From NCBI GenBank assembly GCA_019914945.1, contig CM034105.1, positions 4,092,001 through 4,156,000 on the forward strand: DNA of 64,000 bases. The letters are read 5' to 3'. The stretch comes from Typha latifolia (Eukaryota > Streptophyta > Magnoliopsida > Poales > Typhaceae). Position numbers and translations under genes: made by a program. Under the pieces are notes generated by a model. The model was not told the origin of the DNA and searched no databases. It worked only from the letters and a program-made list of their open reading frames with translations. Below, one piece after another: positions 47,400 through 59,291 of the stretch; within the stretch, counting starts at the first letter, position 1; the number at the start of each line of letters is the position of its first letter.

Positions 47400-48480
47400 G
47401 GAGGGCCTTTTTACATTTATACTCTTCTAAATGTTTTTATTTATTCGCCTATACGTCTAAAGTTTTTATAATTTAGAAAAAAAAACAATATTCATTAACT
47501 TCCACACGACCAGTAGCCAGTAGCCACTGGCCAGTAGGTACCGCCCACATCAAAGTTCACAAGTACCGTGAAAAAACTCTTCCCAAACACAATCAAAACT
47601 CGATAATATACTCGTATCTGTTAGAAACTTTGCATTTTTGGTAAAGTTTAGTGAAAAAATAAAATGTCCGCGATGAGATTATTAGTTGACCATCCAGCTT
47701 TCCGTAAACTGTTTAATGTGTTAGTCAAAAGTAATGAGCCCATCTCAATCTAGAGAAGTAAAATTGAAATTCTCAATAACCAGCAACATTTCCTTTACAG
47801 CCTAAGCTTTGGCTTCAAAATTTTGTTTTACAAATGATGTCCCCTGGTGGCTCTGGTCCTAGGCACAAATGCTCCCTGCCACTCTGGCCCAAGCCTGCAC
47901 ATGAAAGCACACGATTTCAATTAAAAGTATGAGTTTCTAATAATACTAACATATCATAATTATGGTGATGAACAAGATTAAGGATAGAAGAAGGAGATTA
48001 ATGATTAAGACTGCCTCCTCCTCCTTGGTGATGCTTTTGCAATTCTACAAAATGAGACGCATCAATCAATCATGGAACTAGAGGGAGCCACATAAGTCTA
48101 ATGTTATATTGTCTGTTTGAGAGGCGGCCGAGCCATTCATAGACAAAGAGGCTAAATAATTTTCGACATTTGGCTTCACCCTAAGTTTGAATTTTCTTTC
48201 TTCTTGCAAAGAGTTTACCTCGACGAAAGAAGAGAAATTTAATAAAAAGTAGGAGGTTGTCCCAACATCAAATCCAAATCAGGTGGGCTCCTTGTCATGG
48301 GGCTAATTACCGGACATGTCAAATTGAAATCAACTGAGAAACCCACCTCCATGTCACGGGCTCAACTGTTAGAATAGACCGAGAAGGCAAATATCTCAAG
48401 GAAGCCTCGCCTTCGATGAGCTCCTTGCTCCACAGGCAAAGGGGCCACCAATGGTGCAATCTATATTAATAAAGAAAGGT
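47400..48480. other. Upstream region of the plastid redox gene
   Basis: Should include its promoter (the gene reads left from 47323). Contains a short CCAGTAG repeat (47509-47540). No gene seen. Confidence 0.4.
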
Positions 48481-51383
48481 TGCAGGCCAGTATAGCAGAA
48501 TGGAGGTTTTCCTTGATTGGAAATTTTCTTGCTCGTCCTCCCCGTTGGTCTACTTGATACATGAAACAAAGAGAAGATGGGTGCCGATGGGAGCGCTCCA
48601 GGTCATTGACATGGCCTTCGGCTTCTTCACATTTAAGTTTTCAGATAAAGAAGATATGATCAAGATTCTTATAGAGGAACCATGGAGTTTTAGAGGGCTG
48701 GTTCTATTTTAGAGGGCTAGTTCTCAACCTTGTCCCCCTAGAAACTTGACTTCTAATCGCCGAGGTAAGAGATAATGTCTGCTCTCATCTGTGTGCAATT
48801 CATCAGCCTTCCATTTGATTACTAGCCTTTAGATATTCTTATGGAGGTGACTACTAAGTTTTTATATGAAGAAGATATTATTAGGATTCTTATAGAGGAA
48901 CCATGGAGTTTTAGAGGGCTGGTTCTTAACCTTGTCCCCCTAGAAATCTGACTTCTAATCGCTGAGGTAAGAGATAATGTCTGCTCCCATTTGTGTGCAA
49001 TTCATCAGCCTTCCATTTGATTACTAGCCTTTAGATATTCTTATGGAGGTGACTACTAAGTTCAAGCGCCCACTGAAGGTGGATGCATTCACTCAATCGC
49101 GAGCCCATGGTCAGTTTGTGAGAGTGTGAATTTAGGTAGATCTGTCCCAGCCTCTCAAGCAAGGGACCGTGTTGGGCCAGGCAGGGCACACATTCTTCCA
49201 GTCCATCGCCTAAGAGAATATCCCTACGATATATTTGAGATGCTGTCAAATTGGACATCGACTGATGGGATGCCCGAAGGTCATTAGGGTGAACACCTAT
49301 AACTTAAGAGATTCTCAATCTAGGATTGAGAGGCCCATTGGTGGGAGGCCTGAGCTCGGAGATGCTAAGAGAAAGAAAGGGCTGAGTAGTGGTAAAGAGG
49401 AATACCTATATGAGCCTTGGATTAAGGTGTAGGATTGCGACCATAAAGGGTGTCACCTAGGTGTGAGGATTCAACCTACCCGCCCTAATGGTGGCAACTG
49501 GATACGGCTACCATGTCCACAGCCAATCCTACCCTTGCTGGGGAAGTCACCGATTCGGGTCTAGATAGAGAGGTTTAGGATCGGATGGATCATGATCCGA
49601 TTGCCACACTCAAAACATAGGACGTCTTTTCGGCTCTTTCTCGAGCTTTCCAATTTGATGAGTATCATGTCACAATAGGCTATTACGCACATGTGGTACG
49701 CTTGCTTCCAAGCAGAAACTTGATTCCTCAAGGAAGATATATCTAATCTATGGATCCTTGAGGAGCTCTTAGACCGTCATGGGTTGGATATCAAGGGGCG
49801 CAGCCTCAGGTTCCACCTCGAAAATGATTGTGAACCACTCGGTTGTCAAGAACAATAAAGATTACCCATCCACCAAATCTTTTGGTAAAGGCAACACGTT
49901 GACTTCGACCTTCCTTCTCTTGCTCTCAAAAATTGGCAAGAAAGCCTCCAACACCTAACTGTCATTTCAAACCCCCCGGGGACATGACTCCCGATGGACA
50001 TCTTTTGTCCTATCTATCTGCGATCTCCCATAAGAATGGTACCCCTTTCATCATGGTGGCTCAGTCTCCTCATTTCATCCCTCCTTCCGTCATGCCCCCT
50101 TCTTACTCTATCTCACCCATACTCGCCCCTACCTCTCCTCATTATGAAACCATCCCTCCCTCTCTGAAACTAGGAAGGGGGATCTCAGTCTATACCCAAT
50201 CCCTTGGGTTCACAACACCTTGCCTCTCCTTTGAGAAGAGGCATAAAGTTTCTAATCTTATTATGAACAAAACTTGACTTAAGGATAGGGTGATGGAACT
50301 TTTCGGGCCGATGTTAATTTAAAAAAATTTCTCAATTTACCTGCCACTTAGCGACGGCCCAGATAAGTGGATCTGGCACCCAAACGTGTCGGATCTCACT
50401 ACTTCCAAATCAGTATATAAGATGATCATTAAAGATGACTTGATGAGACTGTTTGGAAAGGCTGAAAAGTAATCTAGTTGTTAAGGTTTCTTCCGAAGAT
50501 TTTAATCTTTCTTTGGAAGTTGGTTTGGAACCAGCTTCCCACAGCCACTATGCTCAACTACCTAGGTGTTAGCAACTCCAGAGCCTGTAGTGTTTGTGGG
50601 TTATTCAATAAAATAGTTGATCGCTTATTTTTTCTCTTATTCATTTGTTGTCAATATGTGGCATGAACTTAATAGAACATGGCCTATCGGGCCATCGAAT
50701 ATCTCATGGGCTGAGGGAGGTTGGACTCGGATGAACAACCCAAATCTATCATGCTGTCAGTTATATAGGAGAGAGAACCATAGTGCTCGCCTATAAATAT
50801 GACTCTACTCTTGTCCCACTACCTACAAAGGTAACACTCTTGACCGCCCTTCCCGATGGTCGCGACCCCACGATGGTCATCTCAAGGTCAAAATTGACGG
50901 TTCATATTCAAGCCCCAACAAGTTTGCTTACGTTTCTCGTCAGGCTCCTCATGGCAGGCAGTCGCCATAGTCAATTTCAGTCACCTTTCACTGTAGAAGC
51001 AAATGCCCTCAAAGAAAGCCTTCATGCTATTAAGAGTATCATCATCTCTCATCTAGACGTGGGAACGGACTCACTTATTTTGGTCAATATCCTCAAAGAA
51101 AAATTATCGGCTCCCTGGACACTCTTACGATTGATTGAAGATTGTAATTTTTTATCTTTTATCCTTAATCACTATGTTAAGCATACCAACCTAAAAGCAA
51201 ATTAAACAGCTGACTGGCTTGCAAATACGAGTAAATATGCAGGCTATCAATGTACCTAGCAAGGGGCCTATCTCTATCCTCTAGTATAAATCTTGTATTT
51301 ATGGGTTCCTCGGTAACTTATGACCCTTAATTAAATCGCTAGCACTTTAGTATTAAATAAAAGAAATAAAAAAATAAAAAAAT
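48480..51383 (+). pseudogene. Decayed LINE (non-LTR retrotransposon)
   Basis: The left part is ORF1-like: GFFTFKFSDKEDMIKILIEEPWSFRG (about 48617-48693) matches the DUF4283 gag-like domain, and a zinc knuckle CCQIGHRLMGC lies near 49238. The right part is the end of ORF2: the reverse-transcriptase zinc-binding region (DKWIWHPNVSDLTTSKSVYKM about 50365; FLWKLVWNQLPTATMLNYLGV about 50508) and an RNase H domain (VEANALKESLHAIKS about 50993 to DWLANTSKYAG about 51212). Endonuclease and the reverse-transcriptase core, normally between these parts, are missing. An A-rich tail lies at 51345-51383. Stops and frameshifts throughout. Confidence 0.75.
48646..49061. repeat. Direct duplication of about 200 bp inside the LINE
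   Basis: 48646-48854 and 48868-49061 are near-identical (both contain ATAGAGGAACCATGGAGTTT and TAGATATTCTTATGGAGGTG). The first copy also carries a 20-nt internal doubling of TTTTAGAGGGCTGGTTCT. Confidence 0.85.
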
Positions 51384-53510
51384 GAACTCTTCCATTACTT
51401 AGAGGGTATGTGTAGGTTTCCACAGATTCGGCCCAGCCATTAGGCTGCTTTATCTTGGGCCCTATCCCAAGTGATAATTATTAGCACATATAGTAGGTCC
51501 CAAGTCTACTTTACTAGGGCTGACGCCAAGTTGAACATATTAATCATCTCAAAATATAAAAAAGCTATCATTTTAAAAAGCCCAAAAACCAAAAAAGTGT
51601 CCTTTTAAAATGCCCGAATCTAAATGGCTATCATGTCTCTTTAGAATTCAAATCCCAAAATTTTCATCCACTTTCTGAAATGCTACTTACCTTTCAATCC
51701 AATCAAATCTAATTGTATATCATCTAATTCCTAATAATCTAACACTAATCTCCTCTTAAAAATCAAAACATGATTAGTTTTTAATAATACTAATCTAGAT
51801 CGGTCTCTCTTTCAAAACTTTCTCAAGAAACACTTAAGCAAATTAGACAATGAGCAGAAAAAGTTGAGATCGGTAGTGTAACGGGAGAGATTTTACTTCC
51901 TTCTATGGATAAGATTTTAAAATAAAAAAAATCTTATTCAAGATCGATAATGCCACAAGAGAGTTAAAAGAGATTACCAATATTATCAATGAAAGAATAG
52001 ATATTAGAAAAACTTAAATGAAAAATTTTAATTAGTAATTTGAATTTCGAAAGCCAAGAAAAATATTTAGATAAATCATCTTTACTTTAATTATTAATTT
52101 TAAAAGAGCCTCATTTATGGTATATGCATAGGGCCTCAATTTATGCTTTATAGGTTTTAATCAATGATTTGTCTTTTCGATAAGATATGCTAGAGGACTC
52201 ACGCAACTAAGCAAAAACTTTATTCAAACCTATTTACCCGACATTGCTGGATGAGGACTATTGCAGAGGTTAAGCTCCCCAACGCTAGCCCTAACTCTGC
52301 TAGAGTTTGGCACAGGGTTTTTCCCCTCCCTCTAGTTGCCACCTATATTTTTTGCGGGTGAGGCTTCCCGCACTCCCCTACCTTAGTCGACGAGCTAGGG
52401 CCCAGGGGAGGGGAGGGAGAAACCCCGTTCTATCCTCTCCTTTTTCTCTCTTTTTTCTCTCTCCTTCCTTAATACCTCTAGATCTCCTCCCTCTCACCAC
52501 AATGCTGTTGCCGATCAACTCTGTTATTTTTCTCATCGCCACAACCCCTATCACTATTGCTTCCCGCCGCCACCCTTTCGCCAAATTTGAGCCCGCTGTA
52601 TCTCTATCACTTACCGCCTCTCTCATTGGGCTCGGATTTACCCAAAATCCATTTTCTACTAGTGCTCTCCACCATCGTTGCCACCACTCTTTTTCTCCTC
52701 CCCTCCCTTGCCGATCCCAAACTGCTCTACTTGTTTTGCTGTCAAGATTGTAATTCTACTATCACGGATTCTCCCTCAATCTTGGTGCCCTTTACTGACA
52801 GATTCACTACTTTGTCAAGTAGATGCGCTCTAGGTGGAAAGAGGATCTAGGATTCATTCACAGTAATATGTTGTGTTGCTAGCGTCTATGTCTATTAGGC
52901 TATATATGTTATAATTTTTGGTGGTCCTTAGTTGTATAACCTTGTTTGCTCTGTAATAGTATTAGGGTGTTGCTAATATTTTTCTTTTAATTTATGTTTT
53001 TAAATGGGAGATTTCCAATCCTCCTGCATTGCGGATTCTCCGGGCCGTGTCTTGAACTGCTGGATTGACGGAACCTGCAGTTATTAGACTAATAATGTTG
53101 AACACGAGGCTCTTTGTTTTTAGAAATTTGTTGGGTTGTTCTATATTTTATTGTGATGTTTCGTTGGGCTTGATCATCTGAATTGAATTATTGTAATGTC
53201 TAATGTATACCAAATATGATGCTTGTGTAAAGAGTCGTCACTTTATCTCCCTTACTATTTATATATCAAGCTTTTCATTGTAATCCTTGATCATTAATGA
53301 ATTGTTATGCATACAAGCTCTCTTAAAAAAAGGAATATTGTAGAGGCCCCCGCATCTCTTGGGATCCACCCTCTCAAAAGCTAACTCTTCATGCCGAAAG
53401 GTGATATCCTTTGCTAGTAATAACTCCATCCCGGGGTTTTGAGTGAACTTGGCATACGAAGAAGAGTCGAGCCCATATGTATTACTCGAAAGCTAGCTAA
53501 AACACCATAT
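51384..53510. other. Intergenic repeat-like region, no gene recognised
   Basis: A CT-rich, low-complexity open frame (52307-52753) followed by AT-rich sequence. The start of this stretch resembles the leader of a retroelement, but no protein motif or borders were found. Confidence 0.35.

Positions 53511-53513
<3 letters not shown>

Positions 53514-53551
<38 letters not shown>
53514..53551. repeat. (ATT)n microsatellite
   Basis: About 12 uninterrupted ATT units, just beyond the 3' UTR homology of the leftmost dirigent gene. Confidence 0.9.
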
Positions 53552-53650
53552 TGGATAACCATGCCATCTGTAAACTACTAGTAAACTTCTAGGAGCATGC
53601 CACTTAAAAGGACAACTAAGGAGCACTACATCAATCTTATAGCTAGCTTA

Positions 53651-53968
53651 TGTTAGGAGAATATGGTAGAAAACTCAAGAGAAGAAAATTATTCTTGATA
53701 CTTAACATAAGATGAGGTAAATAAAAACTTTAAACTCTTTTACTTTATTTTCTTTATATGTATACCGAGATAATATCCCATATATATAGTGGTTTACATG
53801 ACTCTTATTTATACCACACTAGTTATTATATATAATCTTTGATTTTCATCATCTAGATAAAACAAAAGATAACTATAATTTAAAGACAGCTAAGACCAAG
53901 ACTGCTGCACTAATATTCTTGATTTGTGCACTAGCCAATTAATCTAATTGACTTTGTAAAATGGGCGA
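53651..53968. mobile_element. Probable solo LTR at the 3' end of a dirigent gene
   Basis: Starts TGTTAGGAGAATATGG and contains a TATA-like and leader-like middle part (about 53785-53830). It is flanked by a perfect 5-bp duplication GCTTA (53646-53650 and 53969-53973). The right end (GGGCGA) lacks the usual CA, so the border is imperfect. The paralogue at 63007 lacks this sequence at the same place, which independently marks it as an insertion. Confidence 0.55.
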
Positions 53969-53970
53969 GC

Positions 53971-54510
53971 TTAATATTCTAAGAATTTTGCATGATGCGC
54001 CAAGTAAACATCAATCTCTGCAATCAGAAAATCTTCAGTTGAGCTGATCAGCTTGACGAAAGAAAACCCCCTTGCCATCCGAAACTGGCCGGCACCGCCG
54101 ATGACGCTGCGCTCCGAGGTGGTCCGCAGGAATACCACCCCAAGCAACGAGATAGCGCTCCCCTCGTACTCGCCGGCGGTGAACTTGAGAGTTACCACCG
54201 ACTGCAAGGTTTTGCGGTCCATGTCGACGCCGATTTCGAACCCTTGTGCCCTCCCAATGAGCCGCGAGCTCGGTTCCGGCCCCTGCCGGAGCGTAGCGTC
54301 GGTTACGTTGACGTCTCCATAACTGTATGGGCTCTTGTTGTTAAGGCCTGCAATAGTATAGATTGTGGCATTTGGACCTCTCGATACCTCGTGTAAGAAC
54401 ATGCGAAGGTGGGTGTACTTCTCTTTCGGTAGGAAGAATTCTGAGCCAGTGGCAAGTGTGCTGAGGATGAGAAGGAAGAGAAGAAAGTAGTAGGATGGAG
54501 AAGAGGCCAT
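53971..54510 (-). CDS. Dirigent protein, copy A
   Basis: Secreted or cell-wall protein of the dirigent family, which steers coupling of phenoxy radicals (lignans and related defence compounds); substrate unknown. Single exon, 179 aa from the Met conserved among the paralogues (CCCATGGCC). One more in-frame ATG lies 9 nt upstream. Signal peptide: MASSPSYYFLLFLLILSTLATGS. Family motifs: FLHEVSRGPNATIYTI, SRLIGRAQGF, LKFTAGEYEGSAISLLG and the typical GGAGQFRMARGF. Two N-glycosylation sequons (PNAT, DVNVT). The last residues (AKFLEY) differ from copy D (EKLAVRPM), and an LTR begins right behind the stop codon. TATA run at 54552-54569. Confidence 0.92.
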   Translation of the reverse strand: MASSPSYYFLLFLLILSTLATGSEFFLPKEKYTHLRMFLHEVSRGPNATIYTIAGLNNKSPYSYGDVNVTDATLRQGPEPSSRLIGRAQGFEIGVDMDRKTLQSVVTLKFTAGEYEGSAISLLGVVFLRTTSERSVIGGAGQFRMARGFSFVKLISSTEDFLIAEIDVYLAHHAKFLEY

Positions 54511-54551
54511 GGGAGACATTGTTGCCAATGGAAGAGTTTGTATGGTTTGCT

Positions 54552-54945
54552 TATATATATATATATATGAGTAATGATTCCATAGTAACCAATTAGTTAT
54601 TAAAAATATTTTTTATTCTTTAATAAATTAAAGGGTATATAAGATATTTTACATATGTGACTAGATTAATTGATAAAAAAATTAGAATCTAAGTATTTTC
54701 TTATTACTGTTTCCTTAATAATAGGAATGTCAACTTTCACCAATTTATTATTATTTTTATTTTTTATTAAAAAATAATAGCTAGGAGAAAAATAAAATAT
54801 AACTAATTTATTCTTACAATTAGAAAAGTGATCGATACTTCAGATTGATATGACTGGTACTTTCGGTTAAATTTATTTAATATCATTTAATCCCAACTGT
54901 TTGATTAGGAAAAAAAAAATAATAGTTCTTATTTTATATATATAT
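54552..54945 (-). other. Copy A promoter with an inserted AT-rich block
   Basis: In copy D the TATA run (63589-63602) is followed directly by the conserved upstream block (GGGAATATTTGCTTGGCTG). In copy A the equivalent block starts at 54956, and about 375 bp of AT-rich DNA lies between two TA runs (54552-54569 and 54938-54950). The insert has no clear inverted ends. Confidence 0.55.
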
Positions 54946-54955
54946 AGAGAGAGAG

Positions 54956-55370
54956 GGAATGTTTGCTTGGCTGATAAATAGTATCAGTATAGCGTTTGGA
55001 TTTGGCTAGGTTTTCACTAAGGATTAGAAAATCGTATATTGATTAGTACGGGTGAATGACTCATTTGAAATTTGATGCGTACGTGAAGAAAAACGGGAGA
55101 ATTTAATAAAGTATCTGAATAAGATCTCTCTGTCTCTATATGCTTGGCAATCTTTTTGGTGAACTGCTATCTAACATTCTCGATGTCATGAAACTTCGTA
55201 TGTAGAATTCACCGATGCTGGTGATAGCTTTGGCTCGGTTTCTACGGAGAAGAACAAGTCTTGTTTCAATTCATATTGATCAGTTGAAGTTGACTAAGTG
55301 GAAAGTAAAGGCCACGTGAGAAAAAGAAAAGAAAATATAATGATAATTATAAGATTTTAAAAGAAATTAA
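54956..55370 (-). promoter_or_regulatory. Upstream block conserved between dirigent copies
   Basis: Aligns by eye along its whole length with 63603-64000 upstream of copy D, ending at AATATAATGATAATTATAAGA in both. A shorter core (GCTCGGTTTCYACGGAGAAGA and neighbouring bases) also occurs upstream of copy B near 61033. It marks the duplicated promoter. Confidence 0.6.
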
Positions 55371-55559
55371 AGTTACGGAGATCTGTACGTTTCTATATAG
55401 TTAAATACAAGCTACTCCTAGTCAAAAATCTCAGATATCCAAAAGGCGAAGTGGTAGTGGTAGGTAAATGCATTGGGAGTTGGTAGAGAAATCTCCAATC
55501 CAAGAGAGCTCAAGAAGACCACGGCTTCGAATACCCAACGAGCCGGCGAAGGGAGAAGA

Positions 55560-58370
55560 GAAATTGCAAAATGTATTTATAATATGTGAGAAACGAGTAC
55601 AAAATTTGTAGGAGATAATTATTTATCAATCAGTTTGATGAAAATTTAACGGTTAAGATTCGTATAATAGAAATACAATAAATTTAAAAGATATTACTAG
55701 TTCAATAGGTAAATATAATTTTTAAAATATATTACCTTACACTTTTAATTTTTGATAATTATATTATCTTAATAATTTATCAAGACATAAATATCCTTAA
55801 CTAGGAGTAATATATGGATATTATAATAAGGGTATTGATGTTATTTTATAATTAACTTGATGAAAGTTTGATTAAATTTTGTCTATTTTAGCGTCTCGGC
55901 GACGCGTGGAGGTGGGACCGAGCCCACCGACCACTTCGCCGCCGCCACTCGACCACCTCGTCCTCTCTCTCTAGTTTTCTCTTTCTCTTACTCTTATCTC
56001 TTGACCCCTCTCTCTTTAGCTCTTTCTCTCTCTCTCCCGCTAGTCCCACAATGACCTCCGACCACCGAGAAGAGCCATCATCAACCCTTTGATTCATTGC
56101 TGAGCCTCTCTCTCTCTAGCTCTTCCTCTCTTAATTTTCCTCCTTGAGGCCGCTAGTAAGAGGTCGGCCGCTAAGTGGCCACCAACGGCCATTCCCTTCC
56201 CTTGAGACTCGGCCCCTCCACCTTTCTAACACCTTAATGCCTCAGGGTGCTGGGAGCCCAGACTCTTGAGGCACCGTGTAAAAATAATTTTGAGTATTTT
56301 TTAAAACTATTAAAATTATTTTATTAGTTATTAATTATTTTAGTTAATTTAAATATTAATTTCTATGAATTAAATCTAATTATACTATGATTAGTAAAAT
56401 ACATGCAATATAATCCTAGCTAAGTATAATAATTATTAGAGCAATGTACATATATTTGTATGCAAGTACTTGCATTAATTTATTTTTATTAGTTATCAAA
56501 GATAATAGGCAAATGATTATGTTTTAAGTAAATTGTTATATAATGTAATTATGGTTAATAAATAACCAAACAAATATAGGAATTAATAGTATATGATTAC
56601 AATGAGGAATTATTTTAGTCAGGTTAATTTTAATTAGTGGAAAGACTAATATTATATGTTATAAATAATTTTAGATTCCAACCCCCCTTATTCAAGACCC
56701 CTATAGACCTTTGATAGACTATTGAGGACTGATTGTTGTTGTAGCAATCGTGAAAGAGTGGTTGCTTAGTAATTGCAGTTATGATATATAATCTTATCTC
56801 CTAGATACTTTTCTCAAATTAGAATATATTATATATTTATATATATGCATGTTTTTACCTCCAGCATAATTACATGATCTTATATATAGGCGATTTCAGT
56901 TAAGCATATTTTATCATTCATTCGATTAGACTGATATAGGATAATGAATATACTGATAATATATAGAAATGATTGGAGGTGATCTCTAGCATGAGAATGC
57001 ATGCGATAGACTAATATGAATCTGCATGTGTTGAATATATGGTTGGGGACGCTGCATTGCATCACTTTTCTCTTGACTCCCCTACCACTTAAATTCTTGA
57101 TATGCATGACTTAATATAGTACTGGATAATAATACATATGATTTGTCATTTAGAAGAAAATGCGTGAATTCTCATTGATAGAATAGTTGATAGAAAGCAT
57201 GATGATACCCGAGTGGACACGAGGGTTATGACGTGTTTAGAGTTAATTGATCGCTCGACATAGTCACAATCTTATGGCCTTACGTCCGAGATTAGTAGTT
57301 TGTGTGCGTACTAGACATTCAGACACATATCATTCGCCAGGGCATATGTGGCGAGTTATCCTCATGTAGTTTCTATCAGCTAGTTGGGTACACCTAGGTC
57401 TGAATGATAATGATACCCTTAATGATTGGCAGGGAGTGATTATATGATTAAGATACCTTTAACAATTTAGCCCCTTGTACTTATACCTAAAATTAGTTTA
57501 TCACATCGTATTTAAAAAAGTCCTAGACAGATTTTTATACTTACAACTAAAGTGAGATCATCAGCTTTAATATTAAACTTAACCAAATGGGCTTCTAAAT
57601 AAACTAGTAGACCCAAATTCTCTTTCTATTTTCTTTAATATAAATCTTTCTTTCTCTTTAAATATACTCACAAGTTCTCTCATTTTCTTACTTTTTCACT
57701 TGCGGCATTTTCCCAAACTTGAAAACCTTAGCTCATGAGAAGACGAAGATAGGTTAAATAAAATCTTGATCCAAAAAACTTATATATTTGTCTAACAAAC
57801 ACCATAAAATATTTTGGTCATTTGATAGTGCTCAATTAAATTTGATAGAAAAATTAATAGCCTCATTTTAGTCATAAGTAAATATATTAGTTTGAGACTT
57901 ATTTTAAGCACAATAGATAACGTAATTTTAGACACAAATATAAGAGTTAAAATGTACTTAACCATAGTAATTTATTCACTTGCGTTCTCATCCTTCTACA
58001 AAATTTAGATTCTTCATTATCATTACAATTATGCATATTTTTGCATATTTAATTATTTTTTCATATTTTGTTTTTAGTTTATAAATTTTATTCACCCACT
58101 CTATTTTGAGTTGACTAGATTACCTCAAATCTGTTTAACCCTTTTAAGTTGACGAATTTATGATCCGTATACCCATTTATGATTTGATAACGATTTATAA
58201 ACCGAAACTAGTGATGACATAAATAACTCATTTATAATCTGAATAAATTTATTTATAATTTATTATAATTTGAATAAACTCATTTATGATTGTAATAGGT
58301 AAGATAGATCCGAATAATGCATGCATATTTAACTAATAAATAAATCATGTTTGTATTTAATATTCAACCC
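55560..58370. other. Intergenic repeat-derived DNA within the dirigent cluster
   Basis: A CT-rich island (55900-56250, with ending GCCTCAGGGTGCTGGGAGCC) followed by AT-rich DNA and a GC-richer block (57190-57420) looks like LTR fragments. No coding motif, paired LTRs or borders found. Confidence 0.3.
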
Positions 58371-58376
58371 CATTAA

Positions 58377-59288
58377 AAGTATCTCTAGCCGCTCCATTTG
58401 GGCTTCATAGCTAGCTCCAAATTGGGGCACCAAAAAATTTGGAGCCCAGCTCTACTTATTTTTAGATTTTTCAAATTTCCAATTTTGCCCTTTTAAATGT
58501 TTAATCTAATAATTTTAATTTATTTGTATCCTTTATTAAATAATCTAGTTAGTTAAACTAAATATATAATTAGTTTTACAAATTAATTTTATTAATCAAT
58601 TTTTAACAAAATAGTATGGTTGTAAAGGTCTCATCAAGACCTTTAAAATGAGTCTAATATTAATTTAATTTTTAAATTACATAATAATTTCTTTTATTAT
58701 TTAAAATCGATGTGTTCTAAAATTATTTAGATAATGACTCAAAATTATTTTTAAATGTAAATACTAAATATTAAAATGTAACAAATATGAAATACCTCAA
58801 ACATTTAAAAATCTCAGTCATAAAATGCATCACATAGAATACATCAAACATGAAATACAGTAAATAAAAATTACATTAAAAATTATATTCTTTTATTCTC
58901 GTGCCTTCCAGACTATTAAATATTTATTATTTTTTATTATTAAATATTAATTTTAATTTATTTTGTGTAATGTAATTTTGATATTTTTTAGTAATGACGT
59001 GTAATGCTGATTTCAATGTATATTTTGTGTAATATAATTTTGATATGTTTAATAAAAAAAATTTGTAGTTTAGAATTACTTTTGAAACTATTGAATATTA
59101 GTCTTATTTTGAATATCTCGATGAGAATTTTCTAACCATATATTTTTTATTAAAAAATAATAACACTAAAATAACCTATTAAATTATTTAAAATATATAA
59201 TATTAATATATATATATATTATTAATTTTTTTAATAAATATAAGCAGGTTACTCTTGCCCAATATAGAGCCATCGGTTGGAGATAATC
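58377..59288. mobile_element. Candidate non-autonomous DNA transposon (TAA target duplication)
   Basis: Imperfect terminal inverted repeats: left ATCTCTAGCCGCTCC...TTGGGC, right (reverse complement) ATCTCCAACCGATGGCTC...TTGGGC. TAA lies on both sides (58374-58376 and 59289-59291), the target size of PIF/Harbinger elements. The interior is AT-rich and non-coding. A three-base target is weak evidence. Confidence 0.4.
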
Positions 59289-59291
59289 TAA

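Noticed and set aside
52307..52850. Open frames in a CT-rich stretch
   Set aside because: Low complexity, no start context or domain; left as unclassified repeat-like DNA.
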